64,000 bases of DNA, taken from assembly GCF_000280925.3 (NCBI RefSeq), contig NZ_CP012109.1, positions 1,798,001 through 1,862,000 of the forward strand, written 5' to 3'. Below are positions 46,496 through 57,231 of this stretch, in pieces. Position 1 is the first letter of the stretch; every line of letters begins with the position of its first letter. Under the pieces are notes generated by a model that searched no databases, was not told where the DNA came from, and worked only from the letters and a program-made list of their open reading frames with translations. The position numbers and the translations under genes are program-made. Source of the DNA: Myxococcus hansupus. Its GTDB lineage: Bacteria; Myxococcota; Myxococcia; Myxococcales; Myxococcaceae.

Positions 46496-47422
46496 TCAGG
46501 CCGCGCCAGGCACGCGAGGGCCGAGCACGTCACGCAGCGCGTCCGTGACGGTCAGCTTCGGTGCCCAGCCCAGCGCCTTCAGCTTGTCGGGCGCGCCGAC
46601 GAGGCTGGGGATGTCGGAGGGCCGCAGGCGCGCCGGGTCCAGCTCGATGCGCGCGTTGACGCCCGCCAGGGACAGCATCTCCTCCAGCAGGCTCCGGATG
46701 GTGCGTCCCTCGCCGCTGGCGATGTTGTACGCCTGCCCCGGCTCACCCTTGTCGAGCAGCAGCCGGTACGCCTCCACCACGTCGCGGACGTGGGAGAAGT
46801 CGCGCACCGCGTCCAGGTTGCCGGTGCGCAGCACCGGATCCACCGTGCCCAGTCCGATGGCGCGAATCTGCGCGGCGAACGAAGGCACCACGAAGGTGGG
46901 GTCCTGTCCGGCGCCCAGGTGGTTGAAGGGCCGGGCCATGATGACTTCCTGCCCGTAGCTGCGGTGGAACTGCACCGCGGCCAGCTCCGCCGCGGACTTG
47001 GAGGCCGCGTAGGGGCTCAGCGGCACCGGCGGGGTGTCCTCGGTGGCGCGCGTGCCCTCGGGCACCGGGCCGTACACCTCACCCGAGCCCACCAGCACGA
47101 CGCGCGTCTTGGGGACGCTCTCGCGCACGGCGGTGAGCAGGTGCACCACACCCATGGTGTTCACCGCGAACACCCGCGAGGGGTTGTGGTGGCTCTTCGC
47201 GACCGAGCTGAAGCCCGCGAGGTGGATGACGCCCTCGGGCTTCGTCTCGGCCACCGCCGCCTTCACCGAGGCCTCGTTGGCCACGTCGAAGTGCAGGGCG
47301 TTGCTGTTGATACCTTCCCCGCGCGGCCCGTGGGCCTCCACCACTTCGTCGCCCGCCGCGCGCAGCAGCGCGCACAGATGCCGGCCGACGAAGCCATCCG
47401 CTCCCGTGACGAGAATGCGCAT
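46496..47422 (-). CDS. rmd: GDP-4-keto-6-deoxy-D-mannose reductase
   Basis: This 308-residue short-chain-dehydrogenase-fold enzyme has the NAD(P) loop VTGADGFVGRHL, the GSGEVYG segment, the catalytic YAASK in SPYAASKSAAELAA, and ARPFNHLGAGQ. Placed directly after gmd (the TAG stop of gmd abuts its ATG), it most likely reduces the C4 keto group of GDP-4-keto-6-deoxymannose to give GDP-D-rhamnose. An alternative is another sugar epimerase or reductase of the same fold. D-rhamnose is a known sugar of bacterial O-antigens, and glycosyltransferases lie nearby. Confidence 0.88.
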   Translation of the reverse strand: MRILVTGADGFVGRHLCALLRAAGDEVVEAHGPRGEGINSNALHFDVANEASVKAAVAETKPEGVIHLAGFSSVAKSHHNPSRVFAVNTMGVVHLLTAVRESVPKTRVVLVGSGEVYGPVPEGTRATEDTPPVPLSPYAASKSAAELAAVQFHRSYGQEVIMARPFNHLGAGQDPTFVVPSFAAQIRAIGLGTVDPVLRTGNLDAVRDFSHVRDVVEAYRLLLDKGEPGQAYNIASGEGRTIRSLLEEMLSLAGVNARIELDPARLRPSDIPSLVGAPDKLKALGWAPKLTVTDALRDVLGPRVPGAA

Positions 47423-48475
<1,053 letters not shown>

Positions 48476-48540
48476 CTACTTGAAAGCCTTTGCTCCCGTG
48501 CCAAGTTAGGGAGTCCCAAGCGCTCAACCTGGAGGCGGTC

Positions 48541-49800
48541 ATGCGCAACCCAACCCCCCTCGCCCTGGCGGCTTTGCTCCTGGGCACTCCGGTGTCCGCG
48601 CAGGTCGCGGTGGCCCCGACGTCGCAGTCCACGCCCGACCCGTCCATCACCGGCGGGGTGCTTCAGGACGTGGCCCTCTGGGTGAGTCCTGGCGCACCTG
48701 CCAGCAGCCTGTTCCTCACGGCCTACAGCAACGCCAACGGGGGACTGGCCACGTTCGGCCTTCGGGGCGAGCCGCTGGATTCGGAGACGGCGGACGGCCC
48801 GATGACGGCCGTGGCCGTGCGGGATGGCTTCCGGGTGTCGGGCATCCAGCAGACGTTGGCGGTGGCGGCCAGCGTCATCTCCAGCGGCCTGGTGGCCTAC
48901 ACGGTGGACCCGGACCGGGCGGACCGGGTGGAGCGCCTCGGAGGCGCCGGGGCCTTCGTCACGGGCGCGCAGTTCTCCGCTGTGGCGCTCTATCAGAGCC
49001 GGGACTCGGGCCAGTTCTTCGTGTTCGCGGGGACGCCGACGGGGGTCCTCCAACAGTACCAACTCGCGGCCGACGAGGGGAACGTGACGGCCACCCTGGT
49101 GCGGACCCTCACCACGACGGGGCCCATCGTCGGCCTGGCGGTGGACGAGGACACCGACTCCTTGTTCGTCACCCAGCAGGGGCAGGGCTTGTGGCGCTAC
49201 GGGGCGGCCGCGGACGCGGACCTCACGGGCCAGCAGCTCGCCGTGCAGGGCACGGGCGGCCTCTCCAGCAACGTGGGCCGGGTCGCCGTGTACCGGGCTC
49301 GCAACGGCGAGGGGTACATCCTGGTCGCGGACCCCGGCGCGGACGCGTTCGCCGTCTACGAGCGGCGCGCGCGGACCTTCGTGGGCTCGTTCCGGTTGGC
49401 GGATGACGATGGGGGTGTCATCCAGGCGAACGACCCCGTGGCCCTGGCCGTCACGTCGGCTTCGCTGGACACGGCCTTCCCCAATGGCGTGTTCGCTGGC
49501 AGCGACGCGCTCGCCAACCCACAGAACCTGAAGTTCGCCTCCTGGGCCGCGGTGGCCGAGGCGTTCGACCCCGCGCTGCGCATCGACACCCGCTTCGACT
49601 CGGACGGCGGGACGGACGGGGGCACGGATGGCGGCTCGGGGGATGACGGAGGCATCAATGGGGGGCCGGGGCCTGCGCCCGGACCCGGCGGGCAACTCCC
49701 CGAGGACTCCGGCTGCTCGTGTGCTTCGGCCTCGGTGCCCTCCACGGCGCTCCTGGCCTTGATTGCGCTGGTGCGCTTGGGCCGCCGCCGGCGCGGTTGA
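48541..49800 (+). CDS. Beta-propeller phytase-like protein with MYXO-CTERM anchor
   Basis: This 419-residue exported protein has a signal peptide (about 1-21, ALAALLLGTPVSAQ), a six-bladed-propeller phytase-like domain (about 30-355: DVALWVSPGAPASSLFLTAY, MTAVAVRDGFRV, PIVGLAVDEDTDSLFVTQQ, YRARNGEGYILVADPGADAF), a Thr/Asp/Gly-rich and Pro-rich linker, and a C-terminal MYXO-CTERM tag: a cysteine pair (GCSCAS), a hydrophobic helix and RRRR. Such tags lead to cell-surface attachment. Phytases release phosphate from inositol phosphates with calcium. Some calcium-site residues cannot be checked by eye, so activity is not certain. GGAGG precedes the ATG. A 5'-nucleotidase gene follows after 45 bases. 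Confidence 0.85.
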   Translation: MRNPTPLALAALLLGTPVSAQVAVAPTSQSTPDPSITGGVLQDVALWVSPGAPASSLFLTAYSNANGGLATFGLRGEPLDSETADGPMTAVAVRDGFRVSGIQQTLAVAASVISSGLVAYTVDPDRADRVERLGGAGAFVTGAQFSAVALYQSRDSGQFFVFAGTPTGVLQQYQLAADEGNVTATLVRTLTTTGPIVGLAVDEDTDSLFVTQQGQGLWRYGAAADADLTGQQLAVQGTGGLSSNVGRVAVYRARNGEGYILVADPGADAFAVYERRARTFVGSFRLADDDGGVIQANDPVALAVTSASLDTAFPNGVFAGSDALANPQNLKFASWAAVAEAFDPALRIDTRFDSDGGTDGGTDGGSGDDGGINGGPGPAPGPGGQLPEDSGCSCASASVPSTALLALIALVRLGRRRRG

Positions 49801-49845
49801 TGCGCGTTGCCAGCGGGCGCGCGCCGCGCTGAAGTGCGCGCCCGC

Positions 49846-51629
49846 ATGCGTTCCTCTCGAATCTTCGTCCTCGCGCTGGCGTGCGGGGCCGCCGCCTGTG
49901 CCGGTTCTTCGCCTCGTCCGGCGCCCGCGCCCGCGGAGCCCGTCCGCATCACCCTGGTGGGCATCAACGACTTCCACGGGCAGGTGGAGCCCCACCGCAC
50001 GCCGTTGAAGGACGGACAGGTGGTGGAGGAGGGGGGCGCGGCGACGCTCTCGGCCTACGTGGCGCGCCTGCGCGCGGACAACCCGGACGGTGTGGTGCTG
50101 GTGGACGCCGGCGACATCTTCCAGGGCACGTTGCCCTCCAACCTCACGGAGGGAGCCGTCGTCATCGACGTGTACAACCACCTGGGGGTGGCCGCCGCCG
50201 CCATTGGCAACCACGAGTTCGACTATGGCCCCGAGGGCCCGGGCTCCATGGCCCTCCGGCCCGGCGAGGATGGCCTGGGCGCGCTCAAGGCCCGCATCCG
50301 TCAGGCCCGCTTCCCGCTGGTGTCCGCCAACCTTCGCGAGGCCGCCACGGGCAAGGCCCCCGCGTGGACGGGCAACGACGGCACGTTGTTGATGGCGGTG
50401 AAGGGCGTGAAGGTGGGGGTGCTCGGGCTCACCACGGAGTCCACGCCCAATGTGACGAACCCCGCCAACGTGGCCTCGCTGCGCTTCCTGCCCCTGGCGC
50501 CCTCGGCCCTGGAGGCGTCCCGCTCCCTGCGCGCGCGGGGGCCGAGGTGGTGGTGGTGGTGGCGCACGCGGGCGGCAAGTGCGCGGACCTGAGCAATCCC
50601 CGCGACACCTCGAGCTGCGCGCGAGGAGACGCGGAGATTCTCGACATGCTGGACGCGCTCCCCCCTGGGACGGTGGACGCCGTGGTGGCGGGGCACACGC
50701 ACCAGACCATGGGGCACTTCTTCGGAGACGTGCCTGTCATCGAGACGACAGGGCAGGCGCGCTCCCTGGGCGTGGTGGAGTTGTACGTGGACCCGGAGCG
50801 CCGCCGCGTCATCCCCGGGCGCACCCGCATCCAGGCCGCCATCCCCCTGTGTGCGAAGGTGGACGCCGCGTCCGGCACCTGTGACGGCAGACGCCTGAAG
50901 GAGCAGCCCGAGGTGCGGCTCGTGCCCGCCTCCTTCATGGGCGCGCAGGTGACGCCGGACGCGCAGGTGGCGCCGTTGCTCGTCTCGGCACTGGAGCTGG
51001 CGCGCGAGGCGCAGCACCGTCCGGTGGGGCTGGTGGCGCCCGTTCCGCTGGCCCGCGGCTACACGGCGGAGGGGGCGTTGGGCAATCTCGTGGCGGACGT
51101 GTTGCGTGCGTCGGCCCAGGCGGACGTGGGGGTGATGAACCCGGGCGGCATTCGCGCGGACCTTCCGGCGGGGGCGCTGACGTTCGGCCAGGTGTTCGAG
51201 GCGCTGCCCTTCGACAACACGCTCGCCGTCGTCACGCTGACGGGGACCGAACTGACGCGGCTGATGGCGCTGGCCCACGCCAACGACAGGGGCTCCGTCT
51301 TCGCCGTCTCCGGGTTGGAGTTGACGCTGAATCGCTGCCCGGGGCCGCAGCGGCTCCAGACGGTGACGCTGACGGGAGGCACGCCGCTGGCGTCCGAGCG
51401 CCTCTACCGCGTGGCCCTGCCGGACTTCCTCGCGCGAGGCGGCGACGGCCTGGGCCCCGTCACAGACAGCCTGCCGCCAGAGCGCGTGGACCTGGCCCCG
51501 GTGAAGGGGCTCGATTTGCGCGAGGCGCTGCTGGCCTACGGGAAAGCCCAGGGAGGCACGCTCAACGCTCCCGCGCTGGGGCGCGTTCGCTACATGGGTG
51601 TAGCAGAGTGTCCCCAGAAGGAGCGCTGA
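49846..51629 (+). pseudogene. 5'-nucleotidase lipoprotein gene interrupted by a -1 frameshift
   Basis: The reading starts at ATG 49846 with a lipoprotein-like signal (GAAAC, Cys18). It shows LVGINDFHGQVEPH, DAGDIFQGTLPS and IGNHEFDYGPEG, then runs into a poly-Trp nonsense segment and stops at 50592. The family continues in the -1 frame from the G-run at 50537-50541: EVVVVVAHAGGKCAD, VVAGHTHQTMGH, VMNPGGIRADLPAG, and ends at 51629. One extra G, or a -1 slip on GGGGG, would restore a normal protein of about 594 residues. The downstream part has no sign of decay, so this may be a sequencing error, a recent mutation or programmed frameshifting. Unlike the 6.6 kb paralogue, its first metal motif NDFH is intact. 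Confidence 0.85.
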
Positions 51630-51723
51630 GAGGGCCTCGGGCTGAAAATTCAACCGGGGGCTGATCCGCTGGGATTGAACAGGAGACCTCCCTTCGGCGG
51701 AAGGACACTGAAATCGCTCCGGG

Positions 51724-51739
51724 GGCCGATTTTTCGGCC
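51724..51739 (+). other. Hairpin in the leader of the zinc-ribbon gene
   Basis: GGCCGA and TCGGCC pair across a TTTT loop in a 222-base gap without a gene (51630-51851). The gap also holds TGAAAATTCAACCGG near 51643 and GATCAGTTTTCAACGG near 51743, an imperfect partner. The AT-rich pieces stand out from the region; a promoter or small RNA is possible. Confidence 0.35.
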
Positions 51740-51851
51740 TGGGATCAGTTTTCAACGGAGGGCGGAGGTCCTACTCTAGTCCTTGCGAGTGTTCGCTCCG
51801 AGGTGGCCCTGGGCCTGCGTGTGCGGACTCCCGTGAGCTGGAGGAACCGAC

Positions 51852-52250
51852 ATGCTCTACAAAGTGACCCCGATGATGGCGCCGCCTGCGCCTGACAAGG
51901 CGAAGCAGCGTGAACCGGGGCAGGGCCAGCCGCGCAAGCGTCGCAAGTCCGCCGTCTACGACGCGGACGGTCACGAGGTGCTCATCTCGTTGATGTGCAT
52001 CAAGTGCAAGACGCTCAAGCCGCTGGCTCAGTTCGGACTGCGGAAGATGGCGGATGGCGCCATCCGGAACCAGCCCTGGTGCCGCACGTGCCGCTCGGGC
52101 GCGGGCACCAAGAAGCCCAAGGCCACCAAGGAAACCGCGGCGACGCCGGTGACCGAAGCGGCCCCCGTGCTTCAGGTGGTGACGGACACCGCCGCGCGGT
52201 CCGAGCCGGCGGAAGTGCCCGCCGAGCCCGTCGCCGCCGTGCAGGGCTGA
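51852..52250 (+). CDS. Small zinc-ribbon protein of unknown function
   Basis: This 132-residue protein has a basic N-terminal region (RKRRKS), a CxxC...CxxC zinc ribbon at about 49-80 (CIKCKTLKPLAQFG, then WCRTCRSG) and a low-complexity Ala/Pro/Glu/Thr tail. The ribbon resembles short HNH-like or DNA-binding ribbons that read KxCxxCxxxKPLxxFxxR, but no nuclease residues follow. GGAGGAA precedes the ATG. The long AT-richer leader suggests independent regulation. Confidence 0.75.
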   Translation: MLYKVTPMMAPPAPDKAKQREPGQGQPRKRRKSAVYDADGHEVLISLMCIKCKTLKPLAQFGLRKMADGAIRNQPWCRTCRSGAGTKKPKATKETAATPVTEAAPVLQVVTDTAARSEPAEVPAEPVAAVQG

Positions 52251-52504
52251 TCCACCGCGACGCCCAGCGCCCGACGCGCCGGACCTCTACAGGGCCGGCA
52301 TGGGCGGGAGCATTTCCCAGAGGCCGTTCTCACGCCATCCGGCGACGCCCGATGTGACGAGCGTCCGGAGTGGTGCGGCGGTCGGTGCGTCTTGCTCCTG
52401 GGCTGACATGTGACGGGAGCAGGGCTGACCGTCCGTTCGCGCGCGAACCGGCGGCGGGCGCGCGGGGCTGCCTGTCGTGCAGGTGCCCCGGCGCGTGGCG
52501 CGGG

Positions 52505-55282
52505 TCAGGACAGGCGGAGACCCGCGGGGAGCGTGTCACCCAGCGCGCGCGCCTCGTCGGCGGCCTCCAGGGCCACGACTTCTCGCACCATCCGTACCCA
52601 CGTCTCGGGAGCCTTCGCCGCGACCAGGGCCTGGGCGGTGCGCTCGCGCAGCTCGGGGCCCAAGTCCCGCGTGCGGTCCCCGGTGAGACGGGCGAGCTGC
52701 GCCGCCGCGAAGGACGCGCCGTCAATCTTCCGCAGGTCCAGCTCCAGCAGCAGCGTGAGCCATGCCTCGGCCGTGTCCACGTCCACCACCTTGTGGCTGC
52801 TGCCATACAGCGGCACGCGCGCGCCCAACCGGCCCAGGGACCAGGCCCAGGGGCCACCGGACTTCGCCTCGGCCTTCAGCCGCGCGGCAATCCACCGGCC
52901 CAGCTCCGCCTTGTCGCCCGGCGCCAGGTGCTCCAGTGACGCCGCGGTGCGGACCATCTCCTCCAGGCCCTCCGGCTGGATGCCCTTGAGCTTCCCCGGC
53001 GGCGGCGCGTCCGGCGGCACCTTCCGCGCGAGGTGGGGCTGGAGGTACGCGTACAGCTTCTGCTGCCGGGCCTCGTCGAGCCCGCCGGCGATGCGGCGCC
53101 ACATCACCCAGAACTCCGTCCACACCGCCTTGTCCGTGTGGTGCTGCACCAGCGCCTCGAAGAGGCTGAAGGTCTGCTCCGCGCGCCAGCCATCCAGCGG
53201 GTAGCCGAAGCCAGGGCGCAAGCTGAAGCCGGTGAGGCTGTAGAAGACGCGCTCGTGGTCGTCGGTGCGCCGGCGCTTGCTGGCGCCCGCGAAGAGGGTG
53301 CTCCACATCTCCCGCAGCACCGGCACGCGCCACGTCTCGCGAGGCCCCAGGGCCTTCTCCAACGTGCGCCCGAGCTGCTTCACGTCCTTGGGGCCAATGG
53401 GCAGCGGCTTGTTGCCGTAGACGCGCTCGATGTTGTCCTTCGCCTCGACGAAGCGCGCGGGCATGGACTCGGTGACGGTCAGCTCGTGTGAGCCGCCGGT
53501 GCCGCGCAGCTCGAACTCCAGGCGCCACCGCTCGTCCGCGACGTTGGAGACGCAGTACAGCTCCAGCGTGCCAATCTCCGTCAGCGCGGCCTGGAGGTGC
53601 ACGGGGACTTCGGCCACTTTGCCGGCGGCCCCCTTGAGCAGCGTGTGGATGGGCGGCAGGGACTTGAGGTCCTCCGCCAGCGGCACCAGGTCGCCCGGCT
53701 TGTCGATGCGGTCGCTGGTGGTGGAGTAGAGCTGGAACTGCACGGGGCGCCCCAGCGTGAGCGAGAAGGGACGCTCGCCCAGGTCCACCTTCTGGCCTTC
53801 CTCGAAGCCGCGAGGGATGAGGCACAGCGCGGGCTGCTCGGCGCTGTCCGCCGCGCGCTGGAGGCCCACGTAGTACGCCCGCGCGGCGCCGCCGCCAATG
53901 CGCAGGCCGTGGCCCCGGCGCACCAGTCCGTAGTACGCGGCGCCCCGGGCCACCGCGAGCTCCAGCGACTCATGCCGCAGCAGCGGGATGCGCGGCGCGT
54001 CTGGCCACCACGCGGAGAGGGCCTCCACCAGCCGCTCGGAAATCTGGGGCGAGTTGAACACGCCGCCGTTGAGCAGGATCGCGTCGGGGCGGGGCAGGGC
54101 CCCTTCGGAAGGCGCAGTCTCACCGAGGGCCGCGAAGCCCGCCGCCGCATGCTGCGCGAGGAACGCCGCCAGGTGCCGCGTCACCGCCGCGTCCTGCACG
54201 TACGGAAGACCCAGCTCCTGGAGCGCCATGCGCGCGGCGCGGCGCGGCCTGTCCGAGGGCGAGGAGGACGGGAAGAAGCCGTCCAGCACCAGGGCCTGTG
54301 CCTCGTCGCGCGACAGCTCCGTGGACAGCGTGCCACCCAACAGCTTGCTGCCGCCGCCCACCAGTGAGACGCCGTGCTTCTCCGGCGGCGCGTGGCCCAG
54401 CAGGGCCTCCTTCGCGGTGCGCGCGGCCTGGATGGCCTGCGTCCACTGCGTGGCGGACAGGCGGCGGCCGTCGGTGAGGAGCTTCTCTTCCACCCGGCGC
54501 GCCAGCGCGGCGTCCATGTTGTCGCCGCCCAGCATCAGGTGGTCGCCCACGGCGAGTCGCCGCAGCATGGGGCCTTCCGGGGACACGCCCGCGTGCACCA
54601 GCGTGAAGTCGGTGGTGCCGCCGCCCACGTCCACCACCAGCACCAGCCGGACCTTCGAGAGCGTCTGCTCCAGGTCCGAGCGGTGGCGCGCGGTGTAGTC
54701 GTAGAAGGCCGCCTGCGGCTCCTCCAGCAGGGTGAACTTCTCCAGCCCGGCCTTGCGCGCGGCGCTGACGGTGAGGGCGCGGGCCGCCTCGTCGAAGGAC
54801 GCGGGGACGGTGATCACCACCTCCTGCTTCGACAGGGGCGCGTCCGGGTGGGCGTAATCCCACGCGCGGGCCATGTGCGTCAGCAGCAGGGCGCTGGCGT
54901 CCACCGGGGACAGCTTCTGGACGTCGGCGGGCGCGCCCCAGGGGAGGATGGGCGCGGAGCGGTCCACGCCCGGGTGGCACAGCCAGCTCTTGGCGCTGGC
55001 CACCAGCCGCCCCGGCACGCGCGCGCCCTGCCAGCGGGCCAGCTCGCCCACCACCCACGGGCCGCCGTCATCACCCCAGGGCAGGGTGAGTGAGTCGGCG
55101 GCCAGCTCGTGGCCGGCGGGCACGTACACGGTGGAGGGCAGCAGCGCCCGGGGGGCCACCTCGCCCTGCCGGACGAGCTGCGGAAGGGGGAAGTCCTCGA
55201 CGGCGGCACCCGCGCCCCGCGAGGGGTCCACGGATGCCACGGCGCAATGGGTGGTGCCCAGGTCGATGCCAACGATACGCAT
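52505..55282 (-). CDS. Large Hsp70-family protein with DUF3731-like C-terminus
   Basis: This 925-residue protein has an Hsp70/actin-fold ATPase in its N-terminal half. The phosphate-1 loop is VGIDLGTTHCAVAS, the phosphate-2 loop VLVVDVGGGTTDFTLVHAG, and an ILLNGGVFNSPQI segment stands where the adenosine loop falls. A family-specific middle follows, and then a long helical extension (about 600-925) instead of a standard peptide-binding domain and lid; I believe this matches DUF3731. The C-terminal EEVD-type tail is absent. It lies 25 bases after a second Hsp70 gene and is the last gene of the operon DUF2760 - Hsp70 - Hsp70. No dnaJ or grpE is near. Confidence 0.9.
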   Translation of the reverse strand: MRIVGIDLGTTHCAVASVDPSRGAGAAVEDFPLPQLVRQGEVAPRALLPSTVYVPAGHELAADSLTLPWGDDGGPWVVGELARWQGARVPGRLVASAKSWLCHPGVDRSAPILPWGAPADVQKLSPVDASALLLTHMARAWDYAHPDAPLSKQEVVITVPASFDEAARALTVSAARKAGLEKFTLLEEPQAAFYDYTARHRSDLEQTLSKVRLVLVVDVGGGTTDFTLVHAGVSPEGPMLRRLAVGDHLMLGGDNMDAALARRVEEKLLTDGRRLSATQWTQAIQAARTAKEALLGHAPPEKHGVSLVGGGSKLLGGTLSTELSRDEAQALVLDGFFPSSSPSDRPRRAARMALQELGLPYVQDAAVTRHLAAFLAQHAAAGFAALGETAPSEGALPRPDAILLNGGVFNSPQISERLVEALSAWWPDAPRIPLLRHESLELAVARGAAYYGLVRRGHGLRIGGGAARAYYVGLQRAADSAEQPALCLIPRGFEEGQKVDLGERPFSLTLGRPVQFQLYSTTSDRIDKPGDLVPLAEDLKSLPPIHTLLKGAAGKVAEVPVHLQAALTEIGTLELYCVSNVADERWRLEFELRGTGGSHELTVTESMPARFVEAKDNIERVYGNKPLPIGPKDVKQLGRTLEKALGPRETWRVPVLREMWSTLFAGASKRRRTDDHERVFYSLTGFSLRPGFGYPLDGWRAEQTFSLFEALVQHHTDKAVWTEFWVMWRRIAGGLDEARQQKLYAYLQPHLARKVPPDAPPPGKLKGIQPEGLEEMVRTAASLEHLAPGDKAELGRWIAARLKAEAKSGGPWAWSLGRLGARVPLYGSSHKVVDVDTAEAWLTLLLELDLRKIDGASFAAAQLARLTGDRTRDLGPELRERTAQALVAAKAPETWVRMVREVVALEAADEARALGDTLPAGLRLS

Positions 55283-55307
55283 ACGCCTCCGATTGACGGA
55301 TGGCTTT

Positions 55308-57170
55308 CTACTCCTTCATGCGGACGTTGAGCTCCAGCTTCCACCGCCCGGGGCCATCCTTCTCCAGGCACCGGAGCTCCAGCGTGCCCACCTCGGTGAC
55401 GGCCGCCTGGAGATTCACCGGCGTCAAGTCACTGAAGGCCGAGGGCTGTCCCGGCATGGTCGTCTCGATGGGGGCCAGCTCCTCCAGCCCTCCGCCGGCC
55501 AGCTCCGAGTCCACGTCCTCCAGCATGACGCCCACCTTGTCGTCGCGCCGCAGGGACGAGGAGAAGAAGCGGAAGCTGGTGGGCTCACCGGTGACGAGCC
55601 CGAACTCCTGGGGCGGGACATCCGCCTGCGTGCCTTCCTCCATGCCGAAGGGGGCCACGCAGAGCGCCTTCACGGGCGGCTCCATGCCGGGCACCGCGGG
55701 CATCGCCGTCTCCACGCCCACGTAGTAGGCGCGGGCCGTGCCGCCGCGAATGCGCAGGCCGTGCCCCTGACGCACCCAACCGTAGTAGGCGGCGCCGCGC
55801 GCCACCGCGAGGTCCAGGTCCGCGCCCTCCAGCTCCTTGGCTGGCGCGCCACCGTCGGCGCTGAGCCAGCCGTTGAGCACCTCCATGACACGCGCCTTCA
55901 GCGGACCGGCCTTGAAGACGCCCCCGTTGAAGAGCACCGCCGTGGGGTGGAGGAAGGCCTTGCCGCTCACGTCCACCGGCGCGTCCGAGCTGGCCGCGAG
56001 CGCCTGCGCCTGCCGCGTGAGGAAGGCCGCCAGGTGCCGGGACACACCCGCGTCCTGCGCGTAGGGCAGCGCCATCTGCGCCAGGCCCGTGCGGCGCGCG
56101 GTGCGCGGCAGCTCGCTGACGGGCGTCACCGGGAAGAAGCCGTCCGTGAGGACGCGGTCCAGCTCCTCGCGCGTCAGCTCCGTGCGCAGGGTGCCGCCGA
56201 TGAGGGACGAGCCCCGGCCCGGAATCGAGATGGGGGAGCGCTCCAGGGCGGGGTCGGCGTAGAGCGACTCCTTCGCCTGGCGGCAGCCGTAGGTGAGGGC
56301 GTTGAACTGCCACGCGTCCAGCTTCTTGCCCTCGGCCGTCATCCGCTGGTTCAGCGTGTGCGCCAGCGCCAGGTCCATGTTGTCGCCGCCCAGCAGGATG
56401 TGGTCGCCCACGGCCACGCGCAGCAGCTCCAGGTCCCCTTCGTTGTCCCGCACGGTGATGACGGAGAAGTCGGAGGTGCCGCCGCCCACGTCCACCACGA
56501 GGATGACCTCGCCAGGCTGCACCTGCTTGCGGAAGTTCTCCCCCATGGCCTCCAGCCACGCGTAGAGCGCGGCCTGGGGCTCCTCCAACAAGGTGATGTT
56601 GGGGATGCCCGCCGCCTTGGCGGCCTCCAGCGTCAAGTCTCTCGCCGCCGCGTCGAAGGAGGCGGGAACGGTGACGATGACGTCCTGGTCGGCCAGGGCG
56701 TTGGCGGACTCGTCGCGCTCCCGGGCGAAGGTGTAGTCCCACGCCTCCTTCAGGTGCCGGAGGTAGCGCGCGGACGCGTCCAGCGGTGACACCCGCTGCA
56801 CCTCCTCGGGGGCCTGCCACGGCAGGAGCGCCGCGCGCCGGTCCACGCCCGGGTGGGACAGCCAGCTCTTGGCGGAGGACACCAGCCGGGTGGGCACCTT
56901 GGCGCCGTGCGTGCGGGCGAACTCACCCAGCAAGGTGCTGGCCTCCGGCTTCCACGGCAGCGCGAGGCTGCCGGCGGGGAACTCCTGCGACGAGGGCAGG
57001 TAGAGGAAGGAGGGGAGCAGCGGACGGGCCTCGACGGTGCCGGGCGCGGTCAACTGGGGGACGGGCAGCATGGACTGCGCGCCGCCTCGGGGCTTGCCCT
57101 CCTCCAGGTTGAAGTAGGACACGGCGGAGTGCGTGGTGCCCAGGTCGATGCCAATGGAATAGCGGGCCAT
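55308..57170 (-). CDS. Hsp70-family chaperone-like protein (second copy)
   Basis: This 620-residue protein has YSIGIDLGTTHSAVSYFN at the start, VILVVDVGGGTSDFSVITV as the phosphate-2 loop, VAVGDHILLGGDNMDLALAH, and VLFNGGVFKAGPLKARV. Its ATPase half is clearly paralogous to that of the 925-residue neighbour, with parallel segments such as RKAGI/KAAGI...TLLEEPQAA and the GWVRQGHGLRIRGGTARAYYVG type. The C-terminal 90 residues form a short beta-rich domain in place of the usual substrate-binding unit. ATG 57170 follows GGAG. It is preceded at 61 bases by the DUF2760 gene and is probably co-transcribed with both neighbours. Confidence 0.9.
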   Translation of the reverse strand: MARYSIGIDLGTTHSAVSYFNLEEGKPRGGAQSMLPVPQLTAPGTVEARPLLPSFLYLPSSQEFPAGSLALPWKPEASTLLGEFARTHGAKVPTRLVSSAKSWLSHPGVDRRAALLPWQAPEEVQRVSPLDASARYLRHLKEAWDYTFARERDESANALADQDVIVTVPASFDAAARDLTLEAAKAAGIPNITLLEEPQAALYAWLEAMGENFRKQVQPGEVILVVDVGGGTSDFSVITVRDNEGDLELLRVAVGDHILLGGDNMDLALAHTLNQRMTAEGKKLDAWQFNALTYGCRQAKESLYADPALERSPISIPGRGSSLIGGTLRTELTREELDRVLTDGFFPVTPVSELPRTARRTGLAQMALPYAQDAGVSRHLAAFLTRQAQALAASSDAPVDVSGKAFLHPTAVLFNGGVFKAGPLKARVMEVLNGWLSADGGAPAKELEGADLDLAVARGAAYYGWVRQGHGLRIRGGTARAYYVGVETAMPAVPGMEPPVKALCVAPFGMEEGTQADVPPQEFGLVTGEPTSFRFFSSSLRRDDKVGVMLEDVDSELAGGGLEELAPIETTMPGQPSAFSDLTPVNLQAAVTEVGTLELRCLEKDGPGRWKLELNVRMKE

Positions 57171-57231
57171 ATCGGACGAAAACTCCTGGAAGGCGCCTGT
57201 TTGTTCGCGCGGTGGAGCCGTGACGGCGGGC

